Assembly: GCA_002709505.1 (NCBI GenBank)
Contig: PARB01000022.1
Coordinates: forward strand, 33,788-68,059
From: Paracoccaceae bacterium
Lineage (GTDB): Bacteria > Pseudomonadota > Alphaproteobacteria > Rhizobiales > Stappiaceae
Length of the DNA: 34,272 nt
Reading direction: 5' to 3'
Positions 1 to 8,434 of this stretch are shown piece by piece. Each line of letters opens with the position of its first letter. The first letter of the stretch is position 1. The notes under the pieces are model-generated. The model saw only the letters and a program-made list of their open reading frames with translations. It searched no databases and had not been told where the DNA came from. Made by a program: the position numbers and the translations under genes.

Positions 1-2565
1 TTCACCGGCAAGACGGTGGTGAACGGCGGTACGTTGCGCGCCGGCGGCGCAAACGCATTCGCCGACAACACGACTTACGAAATCCACGGGGGGACGCTCG
101 ACCTCGGCGGCCACGACCTGACGATGTCGCGGCTGTGGGGAACCGGCGGCACGCTGACCAGCACCGGCTCGGAAGCGGATCTGACCCTCGATCAGGACGA
201 CGTCACCGGATTTTCCGGTGAAATCTCCGGCCTGGGCAACCTCACGAAAACGGGGTTCGGAACCGTGTTCCTGCGTGGCGACACGACCGTCTCCGGCGCG
301 ATCGGCGTCGACGAGGGCATTGTCAGCTTCGGCGGCGGCAAGACGTTGACGAGCGGGCGCGGGTCGATCACCGCGGCGGGCACCCGGGATGCAGACGTCG
401 AGATCTCGGGGGCGGGAACGCGCTGGACCGTCGGCTCGGACCTGACGCTCGGCGAGACCGGCGGCAGCGGAAGCGGCAATCTGTGGATCTGGAACCAGGC
501 CGAGGTCAGCACCGGCACCCTTGACGTCGGTAGCGGGTCTCGCGCCAAGGTCGATGTCTCCGGAGCCGGCAGCCGCCTGTCCGTCGCAACCGGCGCGGCG
601 GTGGGAAGCGGCCCCGGCGGCGAGGGAGCGCTTGTATTGTCGGACGACGGCGTCGCCGAAATCGGCGGAGGAACCGGCACGCTGGAACTCGGTAAATCGA
701 CCGGCTCGAGCGGAACTCTCGTCTTCGGTGCACAAGAAGGAGCAGCACCTGTCGCTGCAGGGACGCTTCTGGCCGGAACGGTCGCTTTCGGCCCGGGCGA
801 CGGCGGTATCGTCTTCAATCACACCGATGCCGCCTATGACTTTGCAGCCGATGTGACCGGCGACGGCTCGCTCGCCTTCCGGAACGGCGAGACGCAGCTC
901 ACCGGCGACTATTCCGGCTTCACCGGCTCGGCCGAGATCTACCGCACCGGCGCGGCACGGCTTCAATCAAACTTCACCGGCGACATCGGCCTGCATTCTG
1001 GCGTCGTCTATACGCTCGACACCACACTTGCCGGCCACTTGACGGTCAATGACGGTGCCCGGCTCCAGGGCACCGGCACGATCGGCGGTCTTTCGCTCGT
1101 CTCCGGCGGAACGCTTGCGCCAGGCAACTCGATCGGGACCATCAATGTGGCCGGCGACCTCTCCTTCGGCCCGGGCAGCCTCTATGCGGTGGAGGTGGAC
1201 GGAACCGGCGGGAGCGACCTGACGGCGGCGACCGGACGCATCGACCTGACCGGCGGAACGGTCAATGTTTCGCTGTTGCCCGGCGCAACGCCTCCCCTTG
1301 CCCCGTCGACCAGCTACACGATCCTCACCGGCACGGGCGGCGTCTTCGGGAGTTTCGACGCTGTCACGGAAAGCTTTGCCTTCCTCGATGCAGCCCTTGT
1401 CTACCAAACGAACGCGGTGGTGCTGGAACTGACCCGCTCCGGTACGAGCTTCGCCTCGCAGGCACGGACCGCAAACCAGTTTGCGGTCGCGACAAGCCTG
1501 GACGATCCGGCGATCTCCACCCCGCTCTTTGGCGCGCTGATCGGCCTCGACGCTGCATCCGCGCGGGCCGCCTATGACAGCCTGTCAGGCGAAATCCACG
1601 CTTCCCTGCCCGCCATGTTCGTGAGCGAAAGCGCCCGTCTGCGCGATGCGGTTTCGAGCCGCATCGCCAGCGGCTTCGCAGGGCTGGGATCCGGGCGGAC
1701 CGCACCGATTTCGGAGGCTGAGCAAAAGCCGCTCACCAACCTGCAGGTCTGGGGCCAGATCCAGGGCACCCGCGCGATGTTCAACGGCGACGGCAACGCC
1801 GCCCGGCTTTCGAGCACCACCGGCGGCGGGCTCTTCGGTCTGGAATCCAGCCCGACGCAGGATATCAGGCTCGGCCTTCTCGCCGGCTTCGGCCGGTCGA
1901 CGGCAAGCGTCGACAAACGCGGGTCGAGTGCAACGGCGGACAGTTTCACGCTTGGTGCCTATGGGGCGATTCGCTCCGGCGCGATGCGCGTGGAGGCCGG
2001 CGCCTCCCACAGCTGGCATCAGGTATCGACCCGCCGTCAGGTCGCCTTCGGCGGCATCGACGAGACCGTCACCGCCGACTACGGATCGCGCACCGCCCAG
2101 GCGTTCGCCGCCCTCTCCTATCGCCTCGACACGCCCTGGCTCGGGCTTGAGCCCTTCGCCGGCCTTGCGATTGCACATCACCGTGCCGGCGCCGTGACGG
2201 AGGCCGGATCCGCCGACGTGGCGCTTTCCGGCAAGGCCTCGACGCAGCTCTTCGGGTCGACCAACCTCGGAATGCGCCTGTCGAAGACCCTGTCGACGCG
2301 CGACGGCATGACCACCGAACTGACCGGCAGTCTCGGCTGGCAGCATGCCATCGGCAGCGTGACGGCCGACCGGCGCCTCGCCATTGCCGGCCTCGACAGT
2401 TTTTCCGTCCAGGGAGCGCCGATCGACCGCGACAGCGCGCTCGTGCAGGCAGGCGTACGCGTCACCTTCAGCGAGCGTGCAAGGGTCGGCCTCGCCTATC
2501 AGGGGCGCTTCGGACGCAACGCCGTGGAACAGGGCGCCAACGCCAGGCTGGAGCTCCGTTTCTAG
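1..2565 (+). CDS. Autotransporter outer-membrane beta-barrel protein, 3' part (5' end outside window)
   Basis: The frame is open from the first base, so the true start lies upstream; 854 residues are visible. The first two thirds are a Gly/Ser/Thr-rich passenger made of short beta-strand repeats, including a GNLTKTGFGTV stretch typical of autotransporter-associated repeats and a GGTLAPGNSIGTI stretch seen just before many barrels. From about base 1740 to the end the pattern of alternating hydrophobic residues is that of a 12-strand autotransporter barrel, and the protein ends in Leu-Arg-Phe, with the terminal Phe expected for BAM-dependent insertion. This is type Va secretion: the barrel sits in the outer membrane and exposes or releases the passenger. 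The passenger shows no catalytic motif I can recognise, so adhesin or surface protein is only a family-level guess. It is convergent with the LysR gene. Confidence 0.9.
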   Translation, partial: FTGKTVVNGGTLRAGGANAFADNTTYEIHGGTLDLGGHDLTMSRLWGTGGTLTSTGSEADLTLDQDDVTGFSGEISGLGNLTKTGFGTVFLRGDTTVSGAIGVDEGIVSFGGGKTLTSGRGSITAAGTRDADVEISGAGTRWTVGSDLTLGETGGSGSGNLWIWNQAEVSTGTLDVGSGSRAKVDVSGAGSRLSVATGAAVGSGPGGEGALVLSDDGVAEIGGGTGTLELGKSTGSSGTLVFGAQEGAAPVAAGTLLAGTVAFGPGDGGIVFNHTDAAYDFAADVTGDGSLAFRNGETQLTGDYSGFTGSAEIYRTGAARLQSNFTGDIGLHSGVVYTLDTTLAGHLTVNDGARLQGTGTIGGLSLVSGGTLAPGNSIGTINVAGDLSFGPGSLYAVEVDGTGGSDLTAATGRIDLTGGTVNVSLLPGATPPLAPSTSYTILTGTGGVFGSFDAVTESFAFLDAALVYQTNAVVLELTRSGTSFASQARTANQFAVATSLDDPAISTPLFGALIGLDAASARAAYDSLSGEIHASLPAMFVSESARLRDAVSSRIASGFAGLGSGRTAPISEAEQKPLTNLQVWGQIQGTRAMFNGDGNAARLSSTTGGGLFGLESSPTQDIRLGLLAGFGRSTASVDKRGSSATADSFTLGAYGAIRSGAMRVEAGASHSWHQVSTRRQVAFGGIDETVTADYGSRTAQAFAALSYRLDTPWLGLEPFAGLAIAHHRAGAVTEAGSADVALSGKASTQLFGSTNLGMRLSKTLSTRDGMTTELTGSLGWQHAIGSVTADRRLAIAGLDSFSVQGAPIDRDSALVQAGVRVTFSERARVGLAYQGRFGRNAVEQGANARLELRF

Positions 2566-2632
2566 GCCTGCGGCCTGAGAGCGGTCGTGTGGACGGTCGT
2601 GTCCGGGTCGACCGGCTGGAGGCGTTTGCGAC

Positions 2633-2658
2633 CTGACCGTTTGCAATCAAGCGGTCAG
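2633..2658. terminator. Hairpin between convergent genes, possible terminator
   Basis: An 11-bp stem (2633-2643 with 2648-2658, one G-T wobble) closes a CAAT loop. It lies just past the autotransporter stop and overlaps the stop codon of the LysR gene on the other strand. There is no clear T-run on either side, so a role as terminator is inferred from position and stem strength only. A weaker AGGCC/GGCCT hairpin (2564-2576) lies at the autotransporter stop itself. Confidence 0.45.
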
Positions 2659-3599
2659 GGGCTTCCGCTCAGGATCTGAATCTCGGAAATTTCATCCACG
2701 AGCCATTTTCTGAACACCTCCACATAGGAGGTGGAGGCGATGATGTCTTCGGCGCAGACGAACTTGTAGGAAAGCGGCGGCTGGATAAAGTTTTCGGAAA
2801 TCACGCAAATCCGGCCCGCCTTCACGTCCTGGTCGATCAGGGAGCGATCCGCGAGCGCGATCCCCTGACCGGAGCGGACAACCTCGATGATCGTGTGCTG
2901 ATCGTCGAAAACGAGATTGGGGTGATTGCCGCCGGCCTCGATGTCTTCCTGGCCGAGCCAGCTTTCCCAGTCCTTCAGGTCGCGATAATTCAACCGGGTG
3001 ATATCCGGGCGGCGCAACAGATCCATCGGATCCTCCACGCTCTTGATGAGAGCCGCGCTGCAGACGGGAACGAGCTTCTCCCTCAGCAGTTCGAATGAAT
3101 GCGTGCCGGCCGGCGCTTCCTCGCAATATTCGATGAAAACGTCATTGGGTCCGGGCGAGGACGCGCTCGACCGGACATTGTTGAGATGAAGCTGCAGCCC
3201 CGGATTCTGATTCATGAAATCCGAAATCCGCGGCGCAATCACTTTCAATGCGAAAAATGGCCCCGCGCTGACGTTGAGGGTCTTCGTGTCGCGGATGCGC
3301 CGGATGAGCGACAAGGTCTCGCTGATCTCGTCGAGAGCGCGTTTGCAGGTCTCTTTCAGCAGGATTCCCTGGGGGGTCAGGGACACGCCCGTCTTGCCCC
3401 GCACGAAGACGCGAACGCCGAGCTTTTCTTCAAGAAGCTTGATCTGATGGCTGACCGCCCCCTGGCTGACCGCAAGCTCGTCGGCGGCCTTGGTGAAGCT
3501 CAGATGATGGGCGACGGCTTCAAAGGCCCGGATCGCACGAAGGCTCGGGATGCGCTTCCGCTCCAGCCGCACGCGCCCCAGATCATTAGTTTTGCTCAT
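2655..3599 (-). CDS. LysR-family transcriptional regulator (GcvA-like)
   Basis: The 314-residue product has an N-terminal winged helix-turn-helix at about residues 18-77 (SFTKAADELAVSQGAVSHQI, the standard LysR recognition region) followed by a type-2 periplasmic-binding-fold effector domain. Length is normal for the family. I chose the ATG at 3599, with GGAAGG just upstream. A TTG three codons earlier (3608) is possible. The gene is divergent from the amino-acid ABC operon that begins at 3773, the usual layout for a LysR protein that controls its neighbour in response to the imported substrate. The effector is likely the amino acid or an intermediate of that operon, but the sequence does not show which. 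Confidence 0.88.
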   Translation of the reverse strand: MSKTNDLGRVRLERKRIPSLRAIRAFEAVAHHLSFTKAADELAVSQGAVSHQIKLLEEKLGVRVFVRGKTGVSLTPQGILLKETCKRALDEISETLSLIRRIRDTKTLNVSAGPFFALKVIAPRISDFMNQNPGLQLHLNNVRSSASSPGPNDVFIEYCEEAPAGTHSFELLREKLVPVCSAALIKSVEDPMDLLRRPDITRLNYRDLKDWESWLGQEDIEAGGNHPNLVFDDQHTIIEVVRSGQGIALADRSLIDQDVKAGRICVISENFIQPPLSYKFVCAEDIIASTSYVEVFRKWLVDEISEIQILSGSP

Positions 3600-3772
3600 A
3601 CCTTCCAATAGTTCTTTTGCATTGTTTGATCAATCAACACGGGGATATTTTTTAAAAAAATGAAGATCCAAGCAGCTGAGTAAAATAAAAAAATTATTCG
3701 GCAGGGATGCAAACGAAGCGGGCATGAATGGGTCAGCCTTGCCCAGGCAGCCAATGGTGGAGGAATGCAAAT
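3600..3772. promoter_or_regulatory. Divergent LysR / amino-acid operon control region
   Basis: This 173-base spacer is much richer in A and T than the flanking genes. It holds TTGATCAATCAA (3626-3637), which contains the perfect palindrome TTGATCAA and a TTGAT-N2-ATCAA dyad, next to the LysR start, then a T6A7 block (3648-3660) and an A-rich stretch near 3681-3694. A LysR operator plus AT-rich promoter DNA is the simplest reading. I cannot assign a convincing -35/-10 pair. A strong Shine-Dalgarno, GGTGGAGGA (3756-3764), precedes the ATG at 3773. Confidence 0.5.
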
Positions 3773-4567
3773 ATGAAATCGCTCTTCAAAATCTCGGCTC
3801 TCACGGTCGCGATGACGATGTCGGGACTGGCATCCGCGTCGGCCGAAACGCTGCGGGTCGGAACCGAAGGCGCCTATGCCCCGTTCAACTATGTTTCCGA
3901 GAATGGCGCGATCGAGGGCTTCGACGTGGACATTGGCAACGCCATCTGCGCGGAGATGAAGGTCGAGTGCGAATGGAGCGTGCACGACTGGGGCGGGATC
4001 ATTCCGGCCCTGAACGCCAACAAGTTCGACTTCATGGTGGCATCGATGGCCATCACGCCGACACGCCAGGAAGCGGTGAATTTCACCGACCCCTATTACT
4101 TCAACGCCATGCGGTTCGTGAAGCTGAAGGAAGTCGATCTCGACGATGCGAACCCCGAAACGCTCAAGGGGCTGACCATCGGGGCACAGCAGGGCGCGGT
4201 GTCCGCGAAGGTGCTGGACGACTGGTTCCCGGACAGCGACATCAAGCTCTTCCCCAAGCTCGGCGAAGCCCTGATGGACCTGGACAGCGGCCGCATCGAT
4301 CTGGTGCTGGCGAGCCAGTTCGCCATCAACGACTGGATGAAGGACGGCACGGACTGCTGTGAATTCGTCGGCGAGAGCTTCCTGATGGACGGCACGGTCG
4401 GTGCCGGCATCGCCTTCCGCAAGGCCGATACCGAGCTGCAGGCCCGCGTGAACGCCGCCCTCAAGACGATCATGGAAAACGGCACCTATGACGAAATCCG
4501 CAAGTCGTATTTCGACTTCGATGTCATGAGCAAGCCGGGCTACGTGAGCGAATTGTTCAACCGGTAA
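3773..4567 (+). CDS. Polar amino-acid ABC transporter substrate-binding protein (family 3)
   Basis: The 264-residue protein opens with a clear Sec signal peptide (about 24 residues, cleavage after ASA) and continues with ETLRVGTEGAYAPFNY, the first strand and ligand-contact region of family-3 binding proteins. The blocks GFDVDIGNAIC, DWGGIIPALNANKFDF and ITPTRQEAVNFTDPYY are typical of the lysine/arginine/ornithine/histidine and octopine/nopaline group. It would bind ligand in the periplasm and deliver it to the permease pair downstream. I start at 3773 rather than at an earlier in-frame codon because of the signal peptide and the GGTGGAGGA ribosome site eight bases upstream. With ornithine cyclodeaminase in the operon, a basic amino acid such as ornithine is the likely ligand (inference). 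Confidence 0.93.
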   Translation: MKSLFKISALTVAMTMSGLASASAETLRVGTEGAYAPFNYVSENGAIEGFDVDIGNAICAEMKVECEWSVHDWGGIIPALNANKFDFMVASMAITPTRQEAVNFTDPYYFNAMRFVKLKEVDLDDANPETLKGLTIGAQQGAVSAKVLDDWFPDSDIKLFPKLGEALMDLDSGRIDLVLASQFAINDWMKDGTDCCEFVGESFLMDGTVGAGIAFRKADTELQARVNAALKTIMENGTYDEIRKSYFDFDVMSKPGYVSELFNR

Positions 4568-4606
4568 GTCGCACCAGCCCGCGCCCCTGCGGCGCAGGTC
4601 ATCCAG

Positions 4607-4643
4607 GGCAGGCCGGTCGCCTTCGCGCAAGACCCGGCCTGCC
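4607..4643 (+). promoter_or_regulatory. Intercistronic hairpin after the binding-protein gene
   Basis: GGCAGGCCGG (4607-4616) pairs perfectly with CCGGCCTGCC (4634-4643), and TC/GA can extend the stem inwards past a one-base bulge. A smaller hairpin, CCTGC-GGC-GCAGG, lies just upstream (4586-4598). No T-run follows. Position between binding-protein and permease genes suggests 3' mRNA protection or partial termination that lowers permease expression relative to the binding protein. Confidence 0.6.
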
Positions 4644-4702
4644 GACCATCCGTCAGCATGACGGGCATGGCGGGATCCGTGCGTTGCCTGACAGAGGACG
4701 AC

Positions 4703-5428
4703 ATGACCTGGTTGAACTCACTTTCCTACGGAAGCGGCGGCTGGGGCGATGAGCTGCTGCATGGTCTTGGAGTAACGCTCGCCCTTGCCATTGCAACCTT
4801 CCCCTTCGCCGTCGTCCTGTCGTTCCTCATCCACTGGGCCAAGGTGTCGCGCTACGCGCCGGTCAGACTGTTCGGCCGCGCCTATACGACCGTCTTCAAG
4901 AGCCTGCCGGAAATCCTGACGCTTCTGATCCTCTACTATCAGTCGCAGGCGATCGTTTCCTGGCTGGTCGGGGTCATCGCGCCCGGTTCCCATGTGTCGA
5001 TCAGCCCCTTCGTCGCCGGCATGATGTCGCTGGCCTTCGTGATCAGCGCCTATGGCAGCGAAGTGGTGCGCGGCGCACTCAACGCGGTGGGAAAGGGTCA
5101 GTTCGAGGCGGCGGCGTCGCTTGGTCTTTCGCCGACCCACGCCTTTTTCAAGGTGATCCTGCCGCAGCTCTGGCGCCATGCAATTCCCGGCTTCGGCAAC
5201 CTCTGGGTCATCCTGCTCAAGGACACCTCGCTGGTTTCGGTCATCACCTTGTTCGAACTCACCCATGTGGCCTCCATGGCGATCAACACCACCCGCCAGC
5301 CCTTCCTGTTCTTCGGTCTTATCGCGGTGATCTATGTCCTCCTGGTGACCGTCTCGACCAGGGCCCAGAAACAGCTCGAGAAGCGGGTCTCCAGAGGCTT
5401 CACGCGCGAGGAGAACGGCGATGCTTGA
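4703..5428 (+). CDS. Amino-acid ABC transporter permease (HisQ type)
   Basis: A 241-residue inner-membrane protein with about five hydrophobic segments and the cytoplasmic EAA loop EAAASLGLSPTHAFFKVILP that docks the ATPase. KSLPEILTLLILYYQSQ near residue 70 is the conserved TM2-TM3 region of His/Glu/Gln family permeases. I take the ATG at 4703, which has AGAGGA four bases upstream; an in-frame ATG at 4658 would add 15 residues without membrane character. Its stop overlaps the next permease by 8 bases, so the pair is translationally coupled. Confidence 0.92.
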   Translation: MTWLNSLSYGSGGWGDELLHGLGVTLALAIATFPFAVVLSFLIHWAKVSRYAPVRLFGRAYTTVFKSLPEILTLLILYYQSQAIVSWLVGVIAPGSHVSISPFVAGMMSLAFVISAYGSEVVRGALNAVGKGQFEAAASLGLSPTHAFFKVILPQLWRHAIPGFGNLWVILLKDTSLVSVITLFELTHVASMAINTTRQPFLFFGLIAVIYVLLVTVSTRAQKQLEKRVSRGFTREENGDA

Positions 5429-6095
5429 CCTCTATTTCGGAGAGATGTCGCGCTGGACCGACGGTCTGATCCTGACGACCGTGATGAGCACGCTGTCGGT
5501 CGTGATCGGGTTCTTCGTGGCCCTGCCCATCGCGCTTGCCCGCTCCAGGTCGAAGGGCATCACCGGCTGGCTGGCGCTCGGATATGTGAACATTTTCCGC
5601 GGCGTCCCGCTGCTGGTGCTGATGTTCCTGATCTACTACGGGTCCGGCCAGTTCAGCCGCGAACTGCGCTCGGCCGGACTGTGGTGGTTCTTCCGCGACG
5701 CCTATTATTGCGGCCTGCTCGCGCTGGTGCTGAACACCGCCGCCTATCAGGCCGAGATCATCCGCGGCAGCCTCGACACAATCGCCACCTCGGTTCGCGA
5801 GACCAATGCGGCGTTGAACCTCACGCGCTGGACCAGCTTCCGCCGGGTGCTGCTTCCGATCGCCTTCGCCAAGGCGCTGCCGCCGCTCGGCAACGAATAC
5901 ATCCTGATGGTCAAGGCAACCTCGCTGCTGGCGATCATCACCGTCTTCGACCTGATGGGCCAGGCGCGGATGATCTTCTCCGAGACCTTCAACCTGGGCG
6001 TCTACTACATCGCCGCCGCGCATTACCTGGTCCTGGTCCTGCTCATCGAATGGGTGCTGCGCCGGGTCGAAGCCAGAATCAAGTGGATGGCCTGA
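5421..6095 (+). CDS. Amino-acid ABC transporter permease (HisM type)
   Basis: A 224-residue integral membrane permease, partner of the preceding one, which it overlaps by 8 bases. The family region FRGVPLLVLMFLIYYGSGQ is present. The EAA loop reads TNAALNLTRWTSFRRVLLP: the usual Glu-Ala-Ala start and the central Gly are replaced, whereas the C-terminal part of the loop is normal. The pair probably forms a heterodimeric channel with the ATPase encoded at 6135. Confidence 0.92.
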   Translation: MLDLYFGEMSRWTDGLILTTVMSTLSVVIGFFVALPIALARSRSKGITGWLALGYVNIFRGVPLLVLMFLIYYGSGQFSRELRSAGLWWFFRDAYYCGLLALVLNTAAYQAEIIRGSLDTIATSVRETNAALNLTRWTSFRRVLLPIAFAKALPPLGNEYILMVKATSLLAIITVFDLMGQARMIFSETFNLGVYYIAAAHYLVLVLLIEWVLRRVEARIKWMA

Positions 6096-6134
6096 CGGGC
6101 CTGACCCCGGGGCCGACCAACAAGGAGATCGGGC

Positions 6135-6878
6135 ATGGTTGCCGATACCGCCATCAAATTCGAGAACATGAACAAGTACTTCGGCGCGTTCCATGTTCTG
6201 AAGGACATCAACCTGACCATTGCCAAGGGTGAGCGCATCGTGGTCTGCGGTCCGTCGGGATCGGGCAAGTCGACGCTCATCCGCTGTGTCAATGCGCTGG
6301 AAAAATACCAGTCCGGCCACCTCTATGTGGACGGGATCGAGCTTGATGAGACGACCAGCACGATCCGGAAAGTCCGCAACCACGTCGGCATGTGCTTCCA
6401 GCATTTCAATCTGTTCCCGCATCTGACGGCGCTCGAGAACTGCACGCTGTCGCCGATCTTCACCCACAAGATTCCGAAGGCCGAGGCGGAAAAGCAGGCC
6501 ATGGACTATCTGGCCAAGGTGCGCATGGAGGGGTTTGCGCACAAATACCCGTCGCAACTGTCGGGCGGACAGCAGCAGCGCGTGGCGATCGCCCGCTCGC
6601 TGTGCATGAAGCCCGACATCATGCTGTTCGACGAACCGACTTCCGCCCTCGATCCCGAAAGCATTTCGGAAGTCCTCGACGTGATGGTCGATCTCGCCGG
6701 CGGCGGGATGACCATGATGTGCGTCACCCACGAGATGGGCTTTGCACGCAAGGTCGCCGACCGGGTCGTGTTCATGGACGCGGGCGAGATCGTCGAGGTC
6801 AACGACCCGGAAGGCTTCTTCGCCAATCCCCGCGAAGAACGGTCGGCCAAATTCCTGAAACAGATCATCAATCACTGA
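6135..6878 (+). CDS. Amino-acid ABC transporter ATP-binding protein (GlnQ/HisP type)
   Basis: The 247-residue protein carries every ABC ATPase motif: Walker [10 protein letters not shown] (residues 39-47), a Q-loop in FQHFNLFPH, signature LSGGQQQR, Walker [15 protein letters not shown] and the switch histidine in VTHEM. Length and order match the single-domain ATPases of polar amino-acid importers. The start has a strong AAGGAG site eight bases upstream. It powers uptake through the two permeases directly before it. Confidence 0.95.
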   Translation: MVADTAIKFENMNKYFGAFHVLKDINLTIAKGERIVVCGPSGSGKSTLIRCVNALEKYQSGHLYVDGIELDETTSTIRKVRNHVGMCFQHFNLFPHLTALENCTLSPIFTHKIPKAEAEKQAMDYLAKVRMEGFAHKYPSQLSGGQQQRVAIARSLCMKPDIMLFDEPTSALDPESISEVLDVMVDLAGGGMTMMCVTHEMGFARKVADRVVFMDAGEIVEVNDPEGFFANPREERSAKFLKQIINH

Positions 6879-6935
6879 TCGCCATGGTCGCCCCAGTATT
6901 TCGGGGCCGTACGCCAGAAAAACGAGAGGCAAGGC

Positions 6936-8426
6936 ATGCGTTTTCGCGTGGCCGTCATCGGCTTTATTCATGAAAGCAACACATTCACGTCGCTGTCGAC
7001 CGAGATGCAGGATTTCCGCTCCACCCAGTATTTCCTGGGGCAGGATGTGCTTGCGGAATTCAGGAACACGGGCTCAGAAATCGGCGGCTGCATCGATGTC
7101 GCCGAGGACAAGGGCTGGTCGCCCGACTATATCCTTGGCGCCCATGCCCAGCCCGGCGGTCCGGTCTCGGAAGCCGCACGCACCGAAATCACCGATGAAT
7201 GCCTGCGCCGGCTCAAGGACGGCGGCCCCTATGACGGGCTCTTTGTGGCCTTGCACGGCGCCATGGTGACCGAAACCGACCAGGACGGCGAAAGCCAGTT
7301 CCTCAGGGAACTCCGGACGGTGGTCGGAAACGAGGTTCCCATCGCGGTCACGCTTGACCTGCATGCCAATGTCTTCGACGAGCTGGCGGAGCTGGCGCAG
7401 ATCGCGGTTTCGTTCCGCACCTATCCGCATGTCGACCTGCGCGAGGTTGGCCGCGAGGCCAGCGAACGCCTGCATGAGGCGATGGCCGGCCGCAGCGCGC
7501 CGAAAATCGCGGTCCACCGCCCCCCGGTCCTGCTCGGGTGCGATGACGGCCGGACCTCCGATGACGGGCCGATGTGCCGCCTGCTGGAAAGCGCGGCGCG
7601 CGAGATGGACGCGCCCGGCATCCTGAACGTGGCGATCAATGCCGGCTTTCCCGACGCCGATGTGTGGGCGTCGGGCCCGAGCGTTCTGGTGACCTACGAC
7701 AGTCTCGCGACAAGCCGCGAGGCCGCCGATGCGGTGGCCGGACGCATCTGCGATGAAATCTGGGACTGTCGCGACACCTGGAACGGGCCGGTCCCGCTCG
7801 ACGAGTGCATGCAAAGGCTGAAGTCCGTTACGCCGGACGGCGGGCCGATCGTCATTGCCGACTATGCCGACAATCCCGGCGGCGGCGCCCACAGCGACTG
7901 CACGGCGCTGATTTCAGCACTGCTTGAGGCCGGCGTCACCAATGCGGCCGCGGGCGCGCTGCTGGATCCGGAGGCGGCAGAGGTGCTGGCGGCAAAAGGC
8001 GTCGGCGCAGAGGTCACCCTCACCATCGGCGGCAAGACCGACCCGAAAGTGGGCGGCGGACCGATCGAGGTGACCGGCACGGTGATGGCGGTCAGCGACG
8101 GTCACTTCCACTTCGAGGGACCGATGTTCACCGGCCTCCCCGCCTCCACCGGCACCAGCGTGTGTCTGCGCGTCAACGGTCTCGATATCATGATCGTGTC
8201 CGAGCGGATGCAGATCTACGACCAGAACATCCTGCGGGTCGTCGGGATCGAGCCGGCCGAGAAATCGATCCTCGCGGTGAAGTCCATGAACCATTTCAAG
8301 GGCGCCTTCCGCCCGATCGCCTCCGAGATCATCGTGACCGATGCGGGCGGACTGTGTTCGCCGGATCTGTCCCGGCGCACCTACACCCGGCTTCGGCGCC
8401 CCGTGTTTCCCCTCGACATCCAGTGA
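6936..8426 (+). CDS. M81 family metallohydrolase (MlrC / DUF1485 type)
   Basis: This 496-residue protein has the N-terminal MlrC-type metallopeptidase domain (start RVAVIGFIHESNTF) and the C-terminal domain of the same family. DLHAN gives Asp141 and His143, and His165 (TYPH) lies 22 residues after His143; this D-x-H...H spacing matches the zinc site of the MlrC family. His107 in ALHGAM is another conserved candidate. MlrC of microcystin degraders hydrolyses a peptide-type bond in linearised microcystin fragments, but most relatives have unknown substrates. There is no signal peptide, so it acts in the cytoplasm on something imported. The neighbours suggest an amide or peptide conjugate of ornithine or a related amino acid (inference). 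Confidence 0.88.
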   Translation: MRFRVAVIGFIHESNTFTSLSTEMQDFRSTQYFLGQDVLAEFRNTGSEIGGCIDVAEDKGWSPDYILGAHAQPGGPVSEAARTEITDECLRRLKDGGPYDGLFVALHGAMVTETDQDGESQFLRELRTVVGNEVPIAVTLDLHANVFDELAELAQIAVSFRTYPHVDLREVGREASERLHEAMAGRSAPKIAVHRPPVLLGCDDGRTSDDGPMCRLLESAAREMDAPGILNVAINAGFPDADVWASGPSVLVTYDSLATSREAADAVAGRICDEIWDCRDTWNGPVPLDECMQRLKSVTPDGGPIVIADYADNPGGGAHSDCTALISALLEAGVTNAAAGALLDPEAAEVLAAKGVGAEVTLTIGGKTDPKVGGGPIEVTGTVMAVSDGHFHFEGPMFTGLPASTGTSVCLRVNGLDIMIVSERMQIYDQNILRVVGIEPAEKSILAVKSMNHFKGAFRPIASEIIVTDAGGLCSPDLSRRTYTRLRRPVFPLDIQ

Positions 8427-8434
8427 GCTTTGCC

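Noticed and set aside
1585..2646. 353-codon open frame on the minus strand across the autotransporter barrel
   Set aside because: The barrel reading on the + strand explains the sequence; the reverse frame is a shadow.
6890..6907. GCCCC/GGGGC hairpin between the ATPase and M81 genes as a terminator
   Set aside because: The stem is only 5 bp with an 8-base loop and no T-run, and downstream genes appear to belong to the same operon.
5400..6971. Long open frame of more than 500 codons on the minus strand, antisense to the first transporter operon
   Set aside because: It runs opposite two clear ABC genes, is rich in His, Asp, Arg and Gln, and has no recognisable domain. It is an antisense shadow caused by high GC at third codon positions.
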